41,071 nucleotides of DNA from Mariprofundaceae bacterium. GTDB taxonomy: Bacteria; Pseudomonadota; Zetaproteobacteria; Mariprofundales; Mariprofundaceae. The stretch's first letter is position 1. Every line of letters starts with the position of its first letter. Position numbers and translations under genes: made by a program. The notes beneath the pieces were generated by a model. That model was given only the letters and a program-made list of their open reading frames with translations, did not search any database and was not told where the DNA came from. Below, piece after piece: positions 40,292 through 41,071 of the stretch. The DNA is taken from NCBI GenBank assembly GCA_030950745.1, contig JAUZQZ010000044.1:1-41071 (forward strand). The letters run 5' to 3'.

Positions 40292-41071
40292 GTCCCGGAC
40301 CGGGCCAGAGCAGGAAAGTACTGGATACGGTTATTCCCCCACTCCGCAATATACACATTACCTTGTGAATCTACGGCCACGCCTGTGGGTCCGGAGAACT
40401 GCCCCGGTTTGCTGCCGCTTTCTCCCCATGCGGCAAGAAAATGCCCATTTCTATCAAAATGCTGGATGCGGTTGTTGTAGAAGTCGCCCACGAACAACGA
40501 TCCATCACGAGCGACGCTAATACCCGCCGCAACGCGGAAACGCCCGCCCCACAGGCCCAGTCCGCCAATGCTTTGCAGCCAGCGCCCATCAGTATCGAAC
40601 ACCTGTACCCGGTTGTTGTACGTATCGGATACATAAACCTTGTCCTCTGGTCCGATAGCGATGCGCGAGGGATAGGAAAATTTCCCCTTATCCATCTCCG
40701 GTAATAGAAAATTTATCGCTGAAAGAAAAACATTCACCTTGCCTTTTTTCCCCCATGATCGAATAAGATGTCCATCTGGCGTGTATTTCCGGACACGGTA
40801 ACGGTCTTCATCCACTACATAAACAAAGCCCTTGCTATCCACTGCCACGTCAGCCGCGACATCAAAGTCTCCAGGTCCATTCCCTTCTTTTCCCCAGGCA
40901 ATGAGTAGTTTTCCCTTGTTGTTGAAATGGAAGACTCGCCCCAAATTGAAATCCGTCACCCAGATGCTGCCGTCCGGAGCGATACTGATTCCGGACGGTT
41001 TCTCAAACAGCTTCCGGCCAAAGGCGAGTATAAATTTTCCGCCGGAATCGAATTTCTGTATCCGGCGATTG
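40288..41071 (-). CDS. NHL-repeat beta-propeller protein (N-terminus beyond window)
   Basis: The frame is open to the window edge, so the 5' end is missing; about 260 residues are visible. They consist of consecutive NHL repeats with the pattern P-x-G-(I/V)-(A/S)-(V/I)-x2-(D/E)-G-x-(I/V)-(Y/W)-V-x-(D/E)-x2-(N)-x-R-(I/V)-x2-(F). Examples are SGISIAPDGSIWVTD, RIAIGPEDKVYVSDTYNNRVQVFD and GVAVDSQGNVYIAEWGNNRIQYF. This makes at least five blades of a six-blade propeller. Such proteins bind ligands or partners or act as peptidylglycine-lyase-like or scaffold modules; the role here is unknown. The signal sequence, if any, is out of view. It overlaps the methyltransferase gene by four bases. Confidence 0.88.
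   Translation of the reverse strand, partial: NRRIQKFDSGGKFILAFGRKLFEKPSGISIAPDGSIWVTDFNLGRVFHFNNKGKLLIAWGKEGNGPGDFDVAADVAVDSKGFVYVVDEDRYRVRKYTPDGHLIRSWGKKGKVNVFLSAINFLLPEMDKGKFSYPSRIAIGPEDKVYVSDTYNNRVQVFDTDGRWLQSIGGLGLWGGRFRVAAGISVARDGSLFVGDFYNNRIQHFDRNGHFLAAWGESGSKPGQFSGPTGVAVDSQGNVYIAEWGNNRIQYFPALARSGT

Overview
The window reads as a chromosomal segment of a Gram-negative proteobacterium. The evidence is an outer-membrane TolC/MFP/RND efflux system, a lipoprotein signal, periplasmic c-type cytochrome peroxidase, WecA/ArnT-type lipid-linked glycan enzymes, and the yggS-proC-yggT-yggU and srkA genes. The sulfur-detoxification genes, SulP transporter and NfnAB-like flavoprotein would suit a sulfur- or iron-oxidising autotroph; a zetaproteobacterium such as Mariprofundus is my guess, but this is inference and no marker gene in the window settles it.

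Layout. Bases 1-10405 (+ strand) are a tightly coupled surface-polysaccharide cluster: three GT4 glycosyltransferases, an AsnB-type amidotransferase, a PHP-like membrane protein, WbqC, a PIG-L deacetylase, a DegT aminotransferase and a WecA/MraY-type sugar-phosphate transferase. The same transcription direction continues into yggS-proC-yggT-yggU and then an ArnT-like transferase, a GT2 polyprenyl-phosphate glycosyltransferase and a UPF0104 membrane protein, ending at 16361. Bases 16368-19785 (- strand) hold a two-domain cyclic-nucleotide-binding protein, an M24 peptidase and a YihY-type membrane protein. A tRNA-Asn(GTT) with its own promoter and terminator follows at 19950-20025. Then come srkA (-) and, divergent from it, a 1165-residue single-chain NfnAB/SudAB-like flavin-iron-sulfur oxidoreductase (+).

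Bases 25019-27200 hold a peroxide/NO-type module: a nitrobindin-like protein and a di-heme peroxidase, divergent from a PerR-type Fur regulator with a clear palindromic operator between them. Bases 35625 down to 27197 (- strand) form an apparent operon: an ArsR regulator of the persulfide-sensing BigR/SqrR type, TolC, MFP, RND pump, DUF2892 protein, periplasmic rhodanese, persulfide dioxygenase and TauE/SafE exporter. This links reactive-sulfur sensing, oxidation and tripartite efflux in one unit. The window closes with gpmI (+), a SulP-STAS-cNMP fusion transporter (+), a methyltransferase and a truncated NHL-repeat protein (both -).

The most unusual structure is a set of palindromic repeats lodged in the first operons. 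There is a MITE-like element at 4118-4308 and a 92-bp palindrome read in frame through the PHP gene (6650-6741). There is also a family with three units (one at 11887-12020, two inside 14178-14442). In this last family the outer stems and inner hairpins differ in sequence but stay self-complementary, around a conserved internal-loop core (CAAGGCGC ... GCGC-AACGC). Two of these elements supply the C-terminal codons and stop of the gene they follow. Both putative regulators of the stress modules also appear to have leaderless transcripts with the operator overlapping the core promoter.
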